Below are positions 10,346-21,350 of a DNA stretch of 64,000 bases, piece by piece. Position 1 is the stretch's first letter; each line of letters opens with the position of its first letter. Under the pieces are notes generated by a model. The model searched no databases and was not told the origin of the DNA. It saw nothing but the letters and a program-made list of their open reading frames with translations. A program made the position numbers and the translations under genes. This DNA comes from Carnegiea gigantea (Eukaryota; Streptophyta; Magnoliopsida; Caryophyllales; Cactaceae). Where the stretch lies: positions 32,501-96,500 of the forward strand of contig JAKOGI010001200.1 of assembly GCA_029747015.1 (NCBI GenBank), given 5' to 3'.

Positions 10346-11420
10346 CGCTGCTTTCCTAAATTAGGACTTGGTTTGTTATAATATTTTTTTTCATATTTCT
10401 CTCCCCTTTGGTTATTAAAGCTCTTTTTCTTATAAAATTTTCTCTTTCTTCTCCTTCCAAGTTTTTTTCTCCATTGGTGAGGCGAATCTTAGTAAGTTAG
10501 GAATTGTTTTTAAATTTTCTTTTGCTTTTGGAGATCAAGACATTGATCATTGACCCATTTGCTTAAATAAGAGATTCTCGAACCAAGAATGTCAATGACA
10601 TCTGCTCATTCAAGCCATGCAATGAATTTATCAGGTATGGCAATTTATCAGGTATGGCAATTTATCATAAAACATAAAAAGATTAGTTTCATTATGCCCA
10701 ATTTTGTAATAAAATTAACTAAATTTGGAATCAAGGTTAGCTCCAATAAATTCAGTTTTGATTTTCTTACATTGATTTTTTAACATGGCAGCTAGTATTT
10801 CTATCATTCTTAACGTATTTTTACCATCTTCATTTAGCGAATCATACCAGTCAGTTACAGTGTCAGAGAAACTATATTCATTGTAATTTAGAAAATTTGC
10901 AGTAGTCCATATAGTATTTAGGTTTAAGACACGATTCATGCCTCTTTTCCAATGTTCAAATATCTCTTCCCTATTACGAGCTCCATCTATGTTTAAGATG
11001 TATCCGGTTTAGCTAACTAGGGTAAAATCAATTTCTTCATAAGTGGTGGTTTCCCTTAGGATAAACCCAAAGGAAAAATTATTTGTACGTTATGCTGGAA
11101 CGTACAGAGGTCTTATAAAATGAGCTTTTCTTCTGGAAGGTTCACCAAACTTTTTAGGTTTAGGAACAACATTATTAACCATATTAGTATCTATTTCACC
11201 TAAATCAAGTTCTTCTCCGATTTTATGAATCTCATCTTCAACAGCCACTTTCCCATTTTTTTAATCCAATTTTCTTTTTGTTTCTTCCAAAGGTAGCGCA
11301 TTAAAATCAAGAAGTTTAATAAGGTTCATCTACTAATATATTTCTTCTTCTAATTGGACATTATTAGTCTCTTCATTATCATCAGATAATACGTTATATT
11401 TATCATTAATTGCGCTCGTG
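10346..11420 (-). pseudogene. Coat-protein-like core of the virus
   Basis: Copy 1 reads in fragments here: a segment with GARNREEIFEHWKRGM just upstream of 10939, then an open 74-codon fragment (10715-10939) with NFLNYNEY, DWYDSLNEDGKNTLR and EFIGANLDS. The order W...NFLN...DWYDSL...EFIG suits the helical core of caulimovirid coat proteins. Copy 2 carries the same GARNREEIFKHWKRGM segment at about 21252. Basic, Lys/Arg-rich sequence follows towards the zinc knuckle. Stops near 11090 and 10985 and frameshifts break the frame. Confidence 0.5.
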
Positions 11421-11427
11421 ATTTTGT

Positions 11428-11880
11428 TTAATTCTTCTGAATTTTTCTCTTTCCCAAACATATTCTGTAGTTCTTTAAGAGTATACTGTTTATGCTCCAT
11501 TCATCTTCTTCTTTTTCTATTTTTTCAGTCGATTTTTCACCTAATTTTTCTCCTACTTCTTTTTGGATTTTTATATCATGCAAAGGAAATGGATTCTTAT
11601 TTTCAAGGTTTTGGAAAGGATATTTATGCTGAAATGGAGTACTAATACTGGAAGTAGGTTTTCCGCTGTATCTAACTTCGTTAACTAGAGAAGGGTAAAT
11701 TACAGATATTTGCTTCTTAGGCTCTTTGACTTCGATCTTAATTTTAGCTAATTCTTCTTTTAATTCTAAAACTATATCAGTGATATAGTTTAATTGAGGT
11801 GCTATTAGAGAAAGGCCTTTCATTGAGTGAACAATATATGAATAATTTGGTCCAGGACAAGCAGGTGATGATTCAAGCAT
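11428..11880 (-). pseudogene. N-terminal part of the viral polyprotein
   Basis: An open 150-codon stretch starts MLESSPACPGPNYSYIVHS about 70 bases after the primer site. Copy 2 shows the same start (MLASS..CPTPNYS) at about 20366, which supports this start codon. An ATG 12 bases upstream opens a 5-codon upstream ORF that overlaps this start in another frame. The protein is Lys/Glu-rich with a coiled-coil-like middle (LELKEELAKIKIEVKE, about residues 38-53) and no recognised domain. Confidence 0.5.
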
Positions 11881-11948
11881 TAATCATAGTTGATTAGCTT
11901 AATTAATTATTAATTAACTTAATTATCTTAATTATTTTTGGTTACGTT

Positions 11949-11960
11949 GCTCTGATACCA
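11949..11960 (-). other. tRNA-iMet primer-binding site, virus copy 1
   Basis: The minus strand reads TGGTATCAGAGC, exactly complementary to the 3' end of plant initiator tRNA-Met and the standard minus-strand DNA primer site of caulimovirids (also of many LTR retrotransposons). The upstream CCCTCTTTCAAC is shared with copy 2. The typical LTR boundary ...CA just before the site is missing, which favours a pararetrovirus. Confidence 0.8.
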
Positions 11961-12224
11961 GTTGAAAGAGGGCTTCGAATAGTATTAGTGAGCAAAATTT
12001 CGCAAACACTAATTTAGATTTTTCGAAAGCAAGTTTTTAAGGATTGAGAGTAGAATTGCAAATATGAAACGTTTAGGGTGCTTATGCAATATAGGTGAAC
12101 AGTGAATATGATCCTTTTTGCTAGTTACATCAAAAGACAGGACCCCTCATAATGAGTTATCAAATCAAAGGGCCTTTAAAATATTTTACAATAAATAGAT
12201 GATACCTCTATGTAATTTTTTTCT

Positions 12225-12390
12225 AGTATTTGAATGATGAGTGTTTGTCACACACTTAATAAACATTTAATTTGCTATTTCCAAGGTGAAGAATAACCTT
12301 CTTTATTTAATGCTCCTTTTCTCATAGGTATGCATACAGGGTACACCTGGATGTATAGTAGACATAGTGAAAGACATACAACTAATCAAT
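12225..12390. repeat. 160-bp dispersed repeat, copy A
   Basis: It shares GATGAGTGTTT, TTAATGCTCCTTTT and TAGTGAAAGACAT at matching spacing with 17172-17335 in the same orientation. The two copies flank the Tat-type Gypsy remnant. The element type is unknown. Confidence 0.6.
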
Positions 12391-12699
12391 CCTGCCTTGA
12401 AAAGTTGAGTTTTATATATATTTTGGAGTTAAGGGAATCAAATAATTTCTCTTAGGTACCTACCACATTGTGCTAACTATTTTAAGGGGGCCCTTAATTT
12501 GAGTTTTACATATATGTTGGAGTGTTCAAATTTTCCCTCACTGAAAGTAAGGCAACAACATTAGTAGAAGCCCTAAGGACTCAAGATTTCATATAGCCAA
12601 TGAAGATATACACCAGGGATGACTTCGTCTGACAAAGACTTGAAAAATAGTAGGGGGAGATAAGAGTTCCCAGCTAGACAAGCGTCCTAGGAAGGATAA

Positions 12700-14035
12700 A
12701 GAAATAGTTGGGCACTTCCATACTAGCCCTCTCAACATTCTCATGATCAAGGGCAATCCTATGTTGAAGTGACCAAAGCCCATCAAGACTTCGGTGAAGT
12801 TTAGTAGCACGAATAAGTATTGTGAATACCATGAAGATTTTAAGCACACTACCTCTAAGTGTCGTGAACTCAAGAAAGTACCCCATGAACTAGCTAACCA
12901 GGGGAAGCTTAATTGGTTCTTAAGGAGGGGAAGAGGAGAGGATCACAATTGTTGCAATCTAGAAGGAAAGAAAGTTAATGATGTTGATTGCAACACAGAG
13001 ATAACAGCAACCATCATTAGAGGGATTGATGATAAGGAATCGAATGTGGGGTACTGAAATGACCACATCCGGAAGCTCAGCTAGGTTATAGCAGCCAGAA
13101 ATTTGAAACTACTCGTAGTGCCAACAATGACATTTGATCCAAAAGACATGTCCCTTACAAACTCATCACAATGATGCCTTTGTGATGCAGCTTAAGATAG
13201 CAACTGTTGTGGTTCGTCGAATACTTAGGGCCACATAAAGTTTCGTTGATATCATCAATCTTGATTGTAGTAAGAAATTACAATACAATGAGAATGAATT
13301 AGAAGCAATCGAGATTACCATTGTGGTATTTGGGGGACAAGCCACGTACCCGCTAGAACTAAAAGACTACCTGTCCAAGTACCAGACAAGGACAACTCAT
13401 AGGCTGCAGAGACAAACTTTCTTGTGGTAGACATTCCTATGGTATATAATGTCATTTTAAGATGTGCGACCCTTAACAACATCAAACTAGTTGTGACATC
13501 TTACCTTCTACTCATCCAGTTTGAACTGGATGAAAATAAGGTGGGAAAACTATATGAAGACCAAAAGATGGCAATAGAATGTTATTATATGAGTTTGAAG
13601 TCCTTCAGATAGAAGGAAGAACCTCAAACGCATGAGAACTCTCTACCAAACAAGCCTGCAAAAAAGGTGGCCATAGAAATAATGGCTACACTCACTGACT
13701 CGGTGGAACAACACAGAAACCCCACCTAGGACCTACTTGTGAAATGGTTCCCATCCTTTTTGACTCTAGGTGCTCAAAGCAGACGGATCAAATTGGCAAG
13801 CACGGATAAAGGATGGAATCGCTTAATCCTTGGAGCAATACAGAGATGTGTTTACATTTAATCATTCCGAAATGGTAGGTATAGCTTTTGATATAATGGA
13901 ACACAAGCCAACATGGATCCGAACCATACACCAATAGTCCAAAAACAAAGGCACTTAGGGGCAAAAAGGAGTGCCACTATGGCCACCAAAGTTCAAAAGC
14001 TCTTGGAAGTAGGATTCATAAGTGAGTGGTAATGC
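12700..14035 (+). pseudogene. Ty3/Gypsy (Tat lineage) gag-protease-RT fragment
   Basis: The plus strand encodes the C-terminal gag segment with KYCEYHEDFKHTTSKCRELK (12814-12873), the knuckle-like C-E-Y-H / C pattern of Tat-lineage gag. Its leading PLNILMIKG part sits upstream at about 12730. From 13424 the frame MVDIPMVYNVILRCATLNN matches the protease-to-RT connector of these elements, in which a NAILGRP-like motif is expected; here it has drifted. Near 13915-14030 a HLGAKRSATMATKVQKLL segment followed by VGFISEW marks the beginning of RT, and homology stops there. Several stops (13057, 13612, 13730, about 14030) make it non-functional. The rest of RT, RNase H and integrase are missing. Confidence 0.7.
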
Positions 14036-14942
14036 CCTAAGCGGGTGTCAATAAGTAAGCAAAGACCACCCTATAGTTACGTTTGAGGGAACGACCGCCT
14101 TATAGTTGCGTTTGAAAGAAAACTTCACCTCAAAATTAATAATCTTCTTAAGCTCATCGAGGAAGAAAGGGTTGATGTAATGGGAGTTAGGCCTGTCCTC
14201 CAGGTCCGATCTAGCAGGGCCACTAGAAGCAGTTGGGTCCTGTGGCTCTTCAACTGCATTTGTAGGCGGCATGCCTACGCTAATAAAAGGCCTAGGAAGT
14301 GGGTTAGTTATGGACACCTCCCACAGATAGGATACAAGTTTACCCGAAGAATAAGAATAAAGGGATAACAAGCTACTGGAGCTCTCAGCAAGAAAATTCG
14401 GGTTAGTACAAATGAAATCCTGCAATGGAATCACAGTGAACCAACTTCAGTTGTGCCTAGTTTATGGTTCTAAGTTATTATAACAATCCTCTAAAGAGCT
14501 AACGTCTTCCCAAAGGGGTGGGGATGAACATGGATCAACAAAGTTATTACTAAACCTATCCTCTCCAAAGCCCAACATGGGGCTAGAGAATTACCCTTAT
14601 GAATAAGTAAGCAAAGACATAGCTATGATATAGGAATGCTAAAGGAAGAAAGGAAAGGCCAATACCTTTGTGATCATTTAGGTGAGGAAATCACTATTCA
14701 GAGGTTCTCTCTCTAACTGTCGCTTTCTGGAGAATTTTGAGAATGGAGCGTGAATGGAAAGAAATGAACTAGAGTAAAGCGTGCATATATGTGCCGATGT
14801 TGCCCCAAGATGTGCACAATATAAGACGAAATGCCAAGTGTCAAAATCTAAAATGGAAAGACAAGAAGAAGAAGAAAGAAGAAAAGAAGGAAAGGCGGCC
14901 CACGCGAGCAGAGGGGAAAACCCCCTCCTTCTTTTAGAATAA
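14036..14942. other. Unrecognised sequence, probably Tat element interior
   Basis: No domain is recognised. A 128-codon minus-strand frame (14048-14434) and a 94-codon one (14678-14962) are open but low in recognisable motifs. A purine-rich tract (GAAGAAGAAGAAAGAAGAAA) lies at about 14865-14890. The codon texture and GC content are higher than in the flanks, as in the neighbouring Tat-type segments. Confidence 0.4.
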
Positions 14943-15176
14943 GATGAATAGAAGGGAGGCATATCCCCTTCTATTCAATCAAGCTGAATGGAAAAGGGGG
15001 CTCCTCCCCTTTTATTCGGCCAAGAAGAATGGGAAAAGGGACCCACCCCTTCTATGCGTCCAAGCCGAATGGAAGAAAGGATCCTCCCCTTGTATTTAGC
15101 CAAGTCGAATGAGAAGAGGGACCCACCCCCTCTATATGGCCAAGCCAAATGGAGAGGGGAAGATTTCCTCTCTAAC
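14943..15176. repeat. Six tandem 40-41-bp units, each an imperfect hairpin
   Basis: Units start at 14943, 14984, 15025, 15065, 15105 and 15145 (the last is partial), each ending in CCAAG or TCAAG. The unit consensus is GAATGG-AAAAGGGG-spacer-CCCCTTTTAT-CGGCCAAG. Units 1 and 2 are clear inverted repeats (GAATAGAAGGG against CCCTTCTATTC; AAAAGGGG against CCCCTTTT); the others are weaker versions. Frames running through it on both strands are repeat artefacts. Confidence 0.85.
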
Positions 15177-15484
15177 CCGTAACTTGTATAGAAAGGGTAT
15201 GTGTTATGGGTTAAAGTGCAACTAAAGCATAAAAGATGCAATGATTTGCTGCCCTTTCGATAGTAATGAGCAATGCAAGGAGAACTCCCCAAAAACTCTT
15301 ATCGATTGGGATGTGCAAAGAAATTCATCAATTAAAGAGAAGTAACAAGCAAGAAGAAAGATACTACAACCCAGGCTCAAATCAAATGGGACAAATAGGC
15401 TTGTTACAAAAAAACAAAAATGGCTAAACAGCCTAAGGTGCTTTAAGTCATCAGCGATAACAAGTGACCACTGACTGCATAACA

Positions 15485-16246
15485 TCAAAGCGATGAAGTT
15501 GAGCTGAACTTCTTCTCAGCTTGAGGAAACCCTTTCTTCTCTTTGGGAATGAGTCTCTTCTGATTAGCAGAAGGGTGTATATCTCCACCCAATGAGCACC
15601 CCCATTCTTTTCCTTTAGAAGGAGCTATTTCTATTCTAGAGCAATGCTCGACTCTTCCCTGAAAGGGCCATCCTCTCTCTCCATAAGGAGAGTCATCCTC
15701 TTTCCTTTTAGTAGGGATCTCTTTCACTCCTTTAGGGGGATGCTCAGGAGAAAGAGAGAGGAAATATGAACGAGCCTGAGCTCGAAATGCCCTCATAACC
15801 AATAGGGACATTAGTGCCTGTCTCTTGCTAGTGACACTAAGCACGTTGGTCGCTGTTGTCCAACCAAATCTCAAAACTCTCCCAATGAAACTCCTCCACA
15901 TGTATTGAGATATGAGGGGTAAGATAATCTCAAAGCGAATGGCCTCTTGAATGACGAAGGTATAGAAGACCAGTCGCATTACCTCAGGAACCTCGATTTT
16001 ATATGCATAGCACTCAAACCTAGTCTTTGCAAAGTAGGGATAGAACAATGGCCAAGATGAAAGAGGACTAGATAGAGGGAGTTTGGCATCCTCCACATTC
16101 CCAAGAAAGGGAAATTCATGCTTAGATGCTGTGGACTTGTGAATGTAATAAGCCTTGAGTGAATGCAGTAAATCTGTTAATACCACTTTGAAAGGGCTGA
16201 TCAAGTAAATCCACAGCTCATCTGAGCACCTCGGGAGACGCTCAAT
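15485..16246 (-). CDS. Hypothetical antisense ORF beside the Tat element end
   Basis: There are 239 open codons from ATG at 16204 to a stop at 15485, and the same frame extends upstream to about 16246 (RYILIERLPRCSDELWIY), so the true protein was longer. The N-terminal half is hydrophobic and aromatic with no clear membrane segment. The C-terminal third is Lys/Arg/Ser-rich (PSKGKEWG, KEKKGFPQAEKK). The domain was not recognised. It lies antisense to the Gypsy gag/RT and just inside the LTR-like end, the position where Tat-lineage elements such as Grande carry an extra antisense ORF; equivalence is inferred from position only. A frameshift upstream of 16246 suggests it is decayed. Confidence 0.4.
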   Translation of the reverse strand: MERLPRCSDELWIYLISPFKVVLTDLLHSLKAYYIHKSTASKHEFPFLGNVEDAKLPLSSPLSSWPLFYPYFAKTRFECYAYKIEVPEVMRLVFYTFVIQEAIRFEIILPLISQYMWRSFIGRVLRFGWTTATNVLSVTSKRQALMSLLVMRAFRAQARSYFLSLSPEHPPKGVKEIPTKRKEDDSPYGERGWPFQGRVEHCSRIEIAPSKGKEWGCSLGGDIHPSANQKRLIPKEKKGFPQAEKKFSSTSSL

Positions 16247-16329
16247 TAAGATGTAACGAGCTAAATAATTGGGATATTAATGACCTCTTCAATGAAACGA
16301 CGACACGTGGTGTAGACTAGGTCAATATA

Positions 16330-16710
16330 AATTCAAAGTTAACCACAAGGGAGGAAGATGGACATTGGAGGGGTATGGTAATTTCATTTCTAGGTTCGGA
16401 AATTATTATGTTTCCCTTGGGTGCTATCCCAAATACCCCCAAGACTTACCCTTCTAGGGGGCTTTATTCACTATTTATGATTTGACGCACTCATTATATA
16501 CTCTTTAAATACAGCAACCCCTCTCTCTCTCCCCCTTCTTTTCTCTTTTTCTGTTACTTTTCCTCACTCTAGGAATGACTTAAGCATCGGGCCTTTCTCA
16601 AGAAAAACACCCAGTCTTAATCTTCATCTAGGTTATCAACAAGTCAACTAAGAGTAAGCCCGGGCTTGTCATCATAACCATTATCACTAACAGCTTGGTC
16701 AATTGGTGTA
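16330..16710 (+). mobile_element. LTR-like end of a Tat-type Gypsy element
   Basis: A TATA-like CTTTAAATACAG (16502-16513) is followed by a pyrimidine-rich tract, then AATGACTTAAGCATCGGGCC (16574-16593), close to the conserved TGACTTGAGCGTCGGAG word in the R/U5 region of Tat-lineage LTRs. AATTGGTGTATCATAG (16700-16715) resembles the ATTGGTGTCAT primer-site region used by such elements. LTR ends and target duplication could not be fixed. The piece lies after the Tat coding remnant in the same orientation. Confidence 0.45.
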
Positions 16711-17171
16711 TCATAGTCGACAACCATCACTATGAGTGCAACCCAAAATGAGTTACTTCTCATCATGAAGTCGCAATAGAATCCATTTTCTTTCTTTAAT
16801 TTGTTTGAATTCATGACTCATTCACTTGATTGTTTATTATTCAAAAATTTTAATAATGAAAATCTCAAGAACACCATACAAAATCCAAATATGGGAAAAA
16901 TCCCATCTTTCTTCCATCATTGGCGGCCCCAAACCCTCTCAAAAACCCTAACTTCTTCATTTGTACTTTCCTTAGGCTTATATTCATCTACATTTGAGTT
17001 GAACTCAAACAAATGGGTTCTCGGCTTGCTTCAGCCTACCGCCACTTGCTCTAACCTACTCCTACCTACTCCAGAATGCTAACTTCTAATTTAAACACTC
17101 CACTATAAAATATTTTAAAATATTCCAATCCATTAAATGCTAATCTAAAATGCTTATAATGAATAGGGCCT
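16711..17171. repeat. Spacer with CTCCAACC-type dispersed repeat
   Basis: The sequence at 17040-17171 repeats the CTACTCCTACCTACTCC...TCTAAAATGCTTATAATGAATAGGGCC structure seen near 5198-5245. The frame at 16801-17082 is not recognisable as a protein. Confidence 0.4.
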
Positions 17172-17335
17172 TAATATTTAAATGATGAGTGTTTCACATA
17201 TCCTGAATGAAGCTTTGATTTGTTATCTCCAAATAGATGAATAGTTTTCTTTGATTAATGCTCCTTTTTGTATGGCGTATATGAAGCATACAACCAAATG
17301 CATGACAAACTTAGTGAAAGACATGTAATGTGTCC
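17172..17335. repeat. 160-bp dispersed repeat, copy B
   Basis: This is the direct-orientation partner of 12225-12390. Shared words include AATGATGAGTGTTT, TTAATGCTCCTTTT and TAGTGAAAGACAT. Confidence 0.6.
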
Positions 17336-20019
17336 ATGAGTGGATACCCTTTAACCAAATAAAGGCTTTGACTTTGATGATGATTTCCAGAATGAGGATG
17401 ATGAACAACAATTCATAAGAAGAACACCTTGATGAATAAGATTATAACTCGAAGCAAGGATCAAACCAAATCAAAATAAATTTTCTGGGTGTTGATTTTG
17501 GAAAGACTAGAGCCAATAACAATCAAAAGAAGATATGTCTAAGATTAAGGCTAAACAATCACCTAGACTAATCAACTGATAATTCAACTTTATAATGCCT
17601 AAGCACCAAAGATTGAAACAAATGGAGGACTCACAATCACTATTCTTCAAGAGAGGTAAAGAAAATGAGATTTTGTAGAGACATAGTAGGGTGCCATTTT
17701 CTCCAAGCTTTATATCAACTAATATAATTACACAGAAAAACAATCAATGAAATTCGAGCTAGTTGTATAATTAAAACAAAGAAGAAAAGGAGGACCACAA
17801 GATAAAATGCAAGGATGAAACTTATTGCACTTGTATCTGCTTGGTTGCATCCTCCACCATCCCAAATGGAAGAATTTAGGGAAGATATTCAAGGGAAATT
17901 TTCTGAAGGCGCACCAACTTGTCATAAAAGCCTAACCTCAAAACACACATTTATTGGCCAAATTATGCTTACAATTTAAATTGTACATTCCCAGACATGT
18001 GACAGTTCGTGTTCGGTTTAAGCTTCATAACTCATTCGATACTTGGAATCTTAAGGTGATCATAGCTTGTTGGGATATAGATATTTGGAGCTATCTATCC
18101 ATACGTAGGTTTCCAAAATTGAATCTCATTTCTCCATTCCAAATTGAGCTAGAATTTAGGAAAAACATTCTGCCTAAAATCTAGAAAAATAAAAAGAAGT
18201 GGCAATGTAGGGAAAAAAAATGACTAGGCTCCTTATTTAAGGCCACTAATGGTCTTACCACTTTGTCTAGGCTTACCTAGGCTCCCTTAAGGGCACCAAG
18301 GCACTAATAACGGTGGAGGATCAAGTCCTTGAGCCATATTCTCAATAGTCATCATTGCTTCCACTTGAATCATGGACTTGGTTTAGAGGAGAAGGTCCAG
18401 CCTTATAGTTTGTTCTGCATCAGGCTCTCTCATTTAAGAAGTGTTTGCCCTAAAATCCTTGGGTTTTACATTTATGGACACCAACCTTGAGAGCTTGTTA
18501 TGCCATTGGGTTTAAAAATATCTCATGTGCTAAAAACTTCATCTCTCTTGAACATGGGCACTATAAAAAAAAGGTCATGCCTCCATTCTTATCTAACCAC
18601 ACATGGAAAAGTGTAGTGAGAAAACAAGTGAAAATGAGCACAAAAAACTATCCTCACACATAATAAGGGAGGAAATTATTAAATTTTTTTGATGCAATTT
18701 GTGTATGTAGTTAAGCAGCTTAATTGTGATAGTATCTAAGTTATTAGATACTTGGGTCAAATTTTGCCTACATTCATCTCTGTCGAATGTTGCAGTGGTT
18801 TACATTTTCATTAATTTAGCTGGGTGCTAATAAAAGAGAATCTCCATGAAATCATGGATCATGAAGTTTAGGATCCATGAGCATTTATTAAGCATTAAGT
18901 GTTCAAAGGTTTTGATGTTCTATGTCTGTGTGTGCTGGCTTCAAGTTTTAAATTGTTGGGTTCATATTTTGGTGAGGATGCAACAAGATGATTACTCCTA
19001 TTCTAGAAGGTTTGCGATTTCTCATAGCACGTTGTGTCTATATGTGGATCAGACCCCTTTTTTCTTACTAAAGGTGGGAATTCTTGTATTATTATATGAG
19101 TTAAGAGTTATGCAATATGGTGTTGTTGTTTGGCACTAGTCATCAATAGTGGGAATTTGGTGATTGATTCTTGGTGCATAGTCTGTTGAGGATTAGAGGT
19201 ATAGTTTTATCGCATTTTGAGATTATTACTAGAGAGACATAGTGGTATTTTATATTTTAGGTAGCTATATTAGTCGTATGGTGTATGGAATGCAGGTGTA
19301 TGGTGTTTAATCTTATATGACAAGTTTGGATTGTGGGTTATTCCTTATGTTTTAGGGCCTTTAATAGCAATGTTGAACATTGTATGGCGATTTTGTTAGG
19401 GGTTGGTTGTTTAGATCACCAAAACTATTTTAAGTGGATCATATTTTGTCTCTTGATCAATTAACTATCAATGCAAAGAAAGGATGTATATGATGTTATA
19501 TTATTTTAACTATTTTTCTTTCGTAGCAATAATCACTAATCATTTCAAATCATTTTTCGAAATTAAACACTTACGCAAGAGCATGGATACAAACTAGTTT
19601 AGTTTTAAACAGTGAAGAATTTTCATATCTTGACTATCTTTGTTTCAAAGGCCCTAAAATGGAGATTTTTCTTAGGTAGAATCAATTGTTAAACATAAGA
19701 ACTTGTCTCTGGTTGGAAATTGTGAGGATCTTATGTGGCTAAAACTTAGATATTGTAGGTGAACCTAGAATTAAGCATCCAATATTCAAGAACAAACTAG
19801 GTTTGAGGCAAAACCTTCTGGCAATAGTATATTGAAAATAAGACAACTTATCTTTTTTTGGTACCTCTATAGAAAGGAAAGATTTAATCTCTTCAAGAAT
19901 GATTCAACCAAAATTAATAATCTACAAATGATAAAGAAAGAACATTATAGTGTGTAATATCAACTTTTGACCTGACACCAAACCTTACCCTTATTTTCCA
20001 AGTACATCATAACAATAGT
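17336..20019. other. 2.7-kb AT-rich spacer without recognised content
   Basis: Short frames on both strands (for example 18846-19139) show no domain, codon bias or conserved motif. Neither strand gave a coding or RNA signal that I can support. Confidence 0.55.
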
Positions 20020-20282
20020 AAATTACATCAAGGACCATCGAGGTATAGGTGAATATTTTTCTGACCTGATAATTTTGAGAAAATATTTAGAGGCCTATCA
20101 AAGTTTGGGCAAAAATTTTCTGCAACCAAAAGTGATAAAACATGACTTTTCAAATTACATAAAGTACCCTAGGTTTTAAACTTTTCATTGTTAACACCAA
20201 TCCTTAAAACTTCCTTTCAAAAAGTTTAATTTTGTGCATGTAATATTTCACTCATACGTACTACTCAAAGCCCTCTTTTAAC

Positions 20283-20294
20283 TGGTATCAGAGC
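20283..20294 (+). other. tRNA-iMet primer-binding site, virus copy 2
   Basis: An exact TGGTATCAGAGC is preceded by GCCCTCTTTTAAC (copy 1: GCCCTCTTTCAAC) and followed by CACGTGATC. Confidence 0.8.
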
Positions 20295-20365
20295 CACGTG
20301 ATCAAAAATAATTAAAATAATTACATTAATTAATAGTTAATTAAGCTAATTAACTATGTTTAATG

Positions 20366-21350
20366 CTTGCATCATCACTTACTTGCCCTACCCCTAATTA
20401 TTCACATATTGTTCACTCATCAGAAGGAGCCACTTTAGTAACACCTCATAAACTATATCACTGATACAGTTTTAGAATTAAAAGTCGAATTAATAAAAAT
20501 TAAGACTGGAGTTAACAGGATTAAGTAGCAATTGTCTATAATCTATCTTTTTTTAGTTAAGGAAATTAGGCATAGTAAAAAATCTACTTGAAATACTAGT
20601 ACTCCATTTAAGCATAAATATCCTTTCCAAAACCCAAAAAAAAAAATCCATTTCCTTTGCATAATATAAAAATTCAAAAGGAAGTAGGAGAAAATCAACT
20701 AAAAAATCATCTAAGAAGGTAAAGAAAGACGAAAAGGATGGAGTGTAAGCAGTATAATCTTGAAGGATTACAGAATATGTTTGATAAAGAACAAAATTTG
20801 AAAGAATTATAAAATCATGGGTGCAATAGTTGATAAACAAGATATATTATATGATGATAATGAAGAAACAAATAATATCTAGTTAGAAGAAGAAATACAG
20901 CAGTAGATGAACATAATTAAACTAGAGGATCTTAATGTTGTACATTTAGAAGAGATTAGGAGGAAACTAAATAAAAAAAATGATAAAATGATATTTGACA
21001 ATGAAATCAATGAGATTGGAAAAGAACTAACTATAAATGAAATTGAGTCTAATATAGTTAACAATGTAGTTCCAAAATCTGAGGAATTTGGTAAACCTCA
21101 TAGAAGAAATATCTATTTTATGAGACCTAGGCATGTCTCAGCATGATGTACAACTAACTTTTCATTTGAGTTTATCCCAAGAAAAACCACGACCTTTGAA
21201 GAGATTGACCTTACTCCAATTAGTCAAACATGATATATCTTAAATATCAATGGAGCTCGTAATAGAGAAGAAATATTTAAACATTGGAAAAGAGGCATGA
21301 ATAGTATCCTAAATCTAAATACTACATGGACTGGTACAAATTTTCTAAAC
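20366..21350 (+). pseudogene. Truncated polyprotein start and coat-like region, virus copy 2
   Basis: The frame starts MLASS..CPTPNYSH, as in copy 1, but stops after about 35 codons. An open segment at 20907-21146 (79 codons) is rich in Ile/Asn/Glu and reads into GKPHRRNIYFMRPRHVSA. The segment GARNREEIFKHWKRGM lies at about 21252, followed by LNLNTTWTGTNFLNY. Homology to the coat core then stops abruptly and the sequence continues with the polyprotein end. Non-functional. Confidence 0.55.

Larger units (their letters stand above)
5450..12210 (-). mobile_element. Endogenous caulimovirid (plant pararetrovirus) copy 1, nearly full length, inactive
   Basis: Read on the minus strand, the segment shows in order: leader, tRNA-iMet primer site (11949-11960), coat-protein-like region with zinc knuckle, movement-protein-like core, aspartic protease, reverse transcriptase, RNase H, a further C-terminal region, a small ORF, a TATA-type promoter, an AATAAA signal and more leader. 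No LTR flanks it, and the promoter lies downstream of the genes only, as in a circular pararetrovirus genome opened within its leader. The coat-before-movement order recalls that described for cavemoviruses and solendoviruses. Many stops and frameshifts break every domain. Limits are set by similarity to copy 2 at about 20.0-22.3 kb and are approximate. Confidence 0.8.

Noticed and set aside
5450..12210. Interpretation as a Ty3/Gypsy LTR retrotransposon instead of a pararetrovirus
   Set aside because: No LTR pair, no integrase, promoter present only at the 3' side, and a coat-type zinc knuckle plus a movement-like core are present. The tRNA-iMet site alone does not separate the two.
18846..19139. 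97-codon plus-strand frame
   Set aside because: No recognisable domain, unusual start context and no neighbouring exon; treated as chance.
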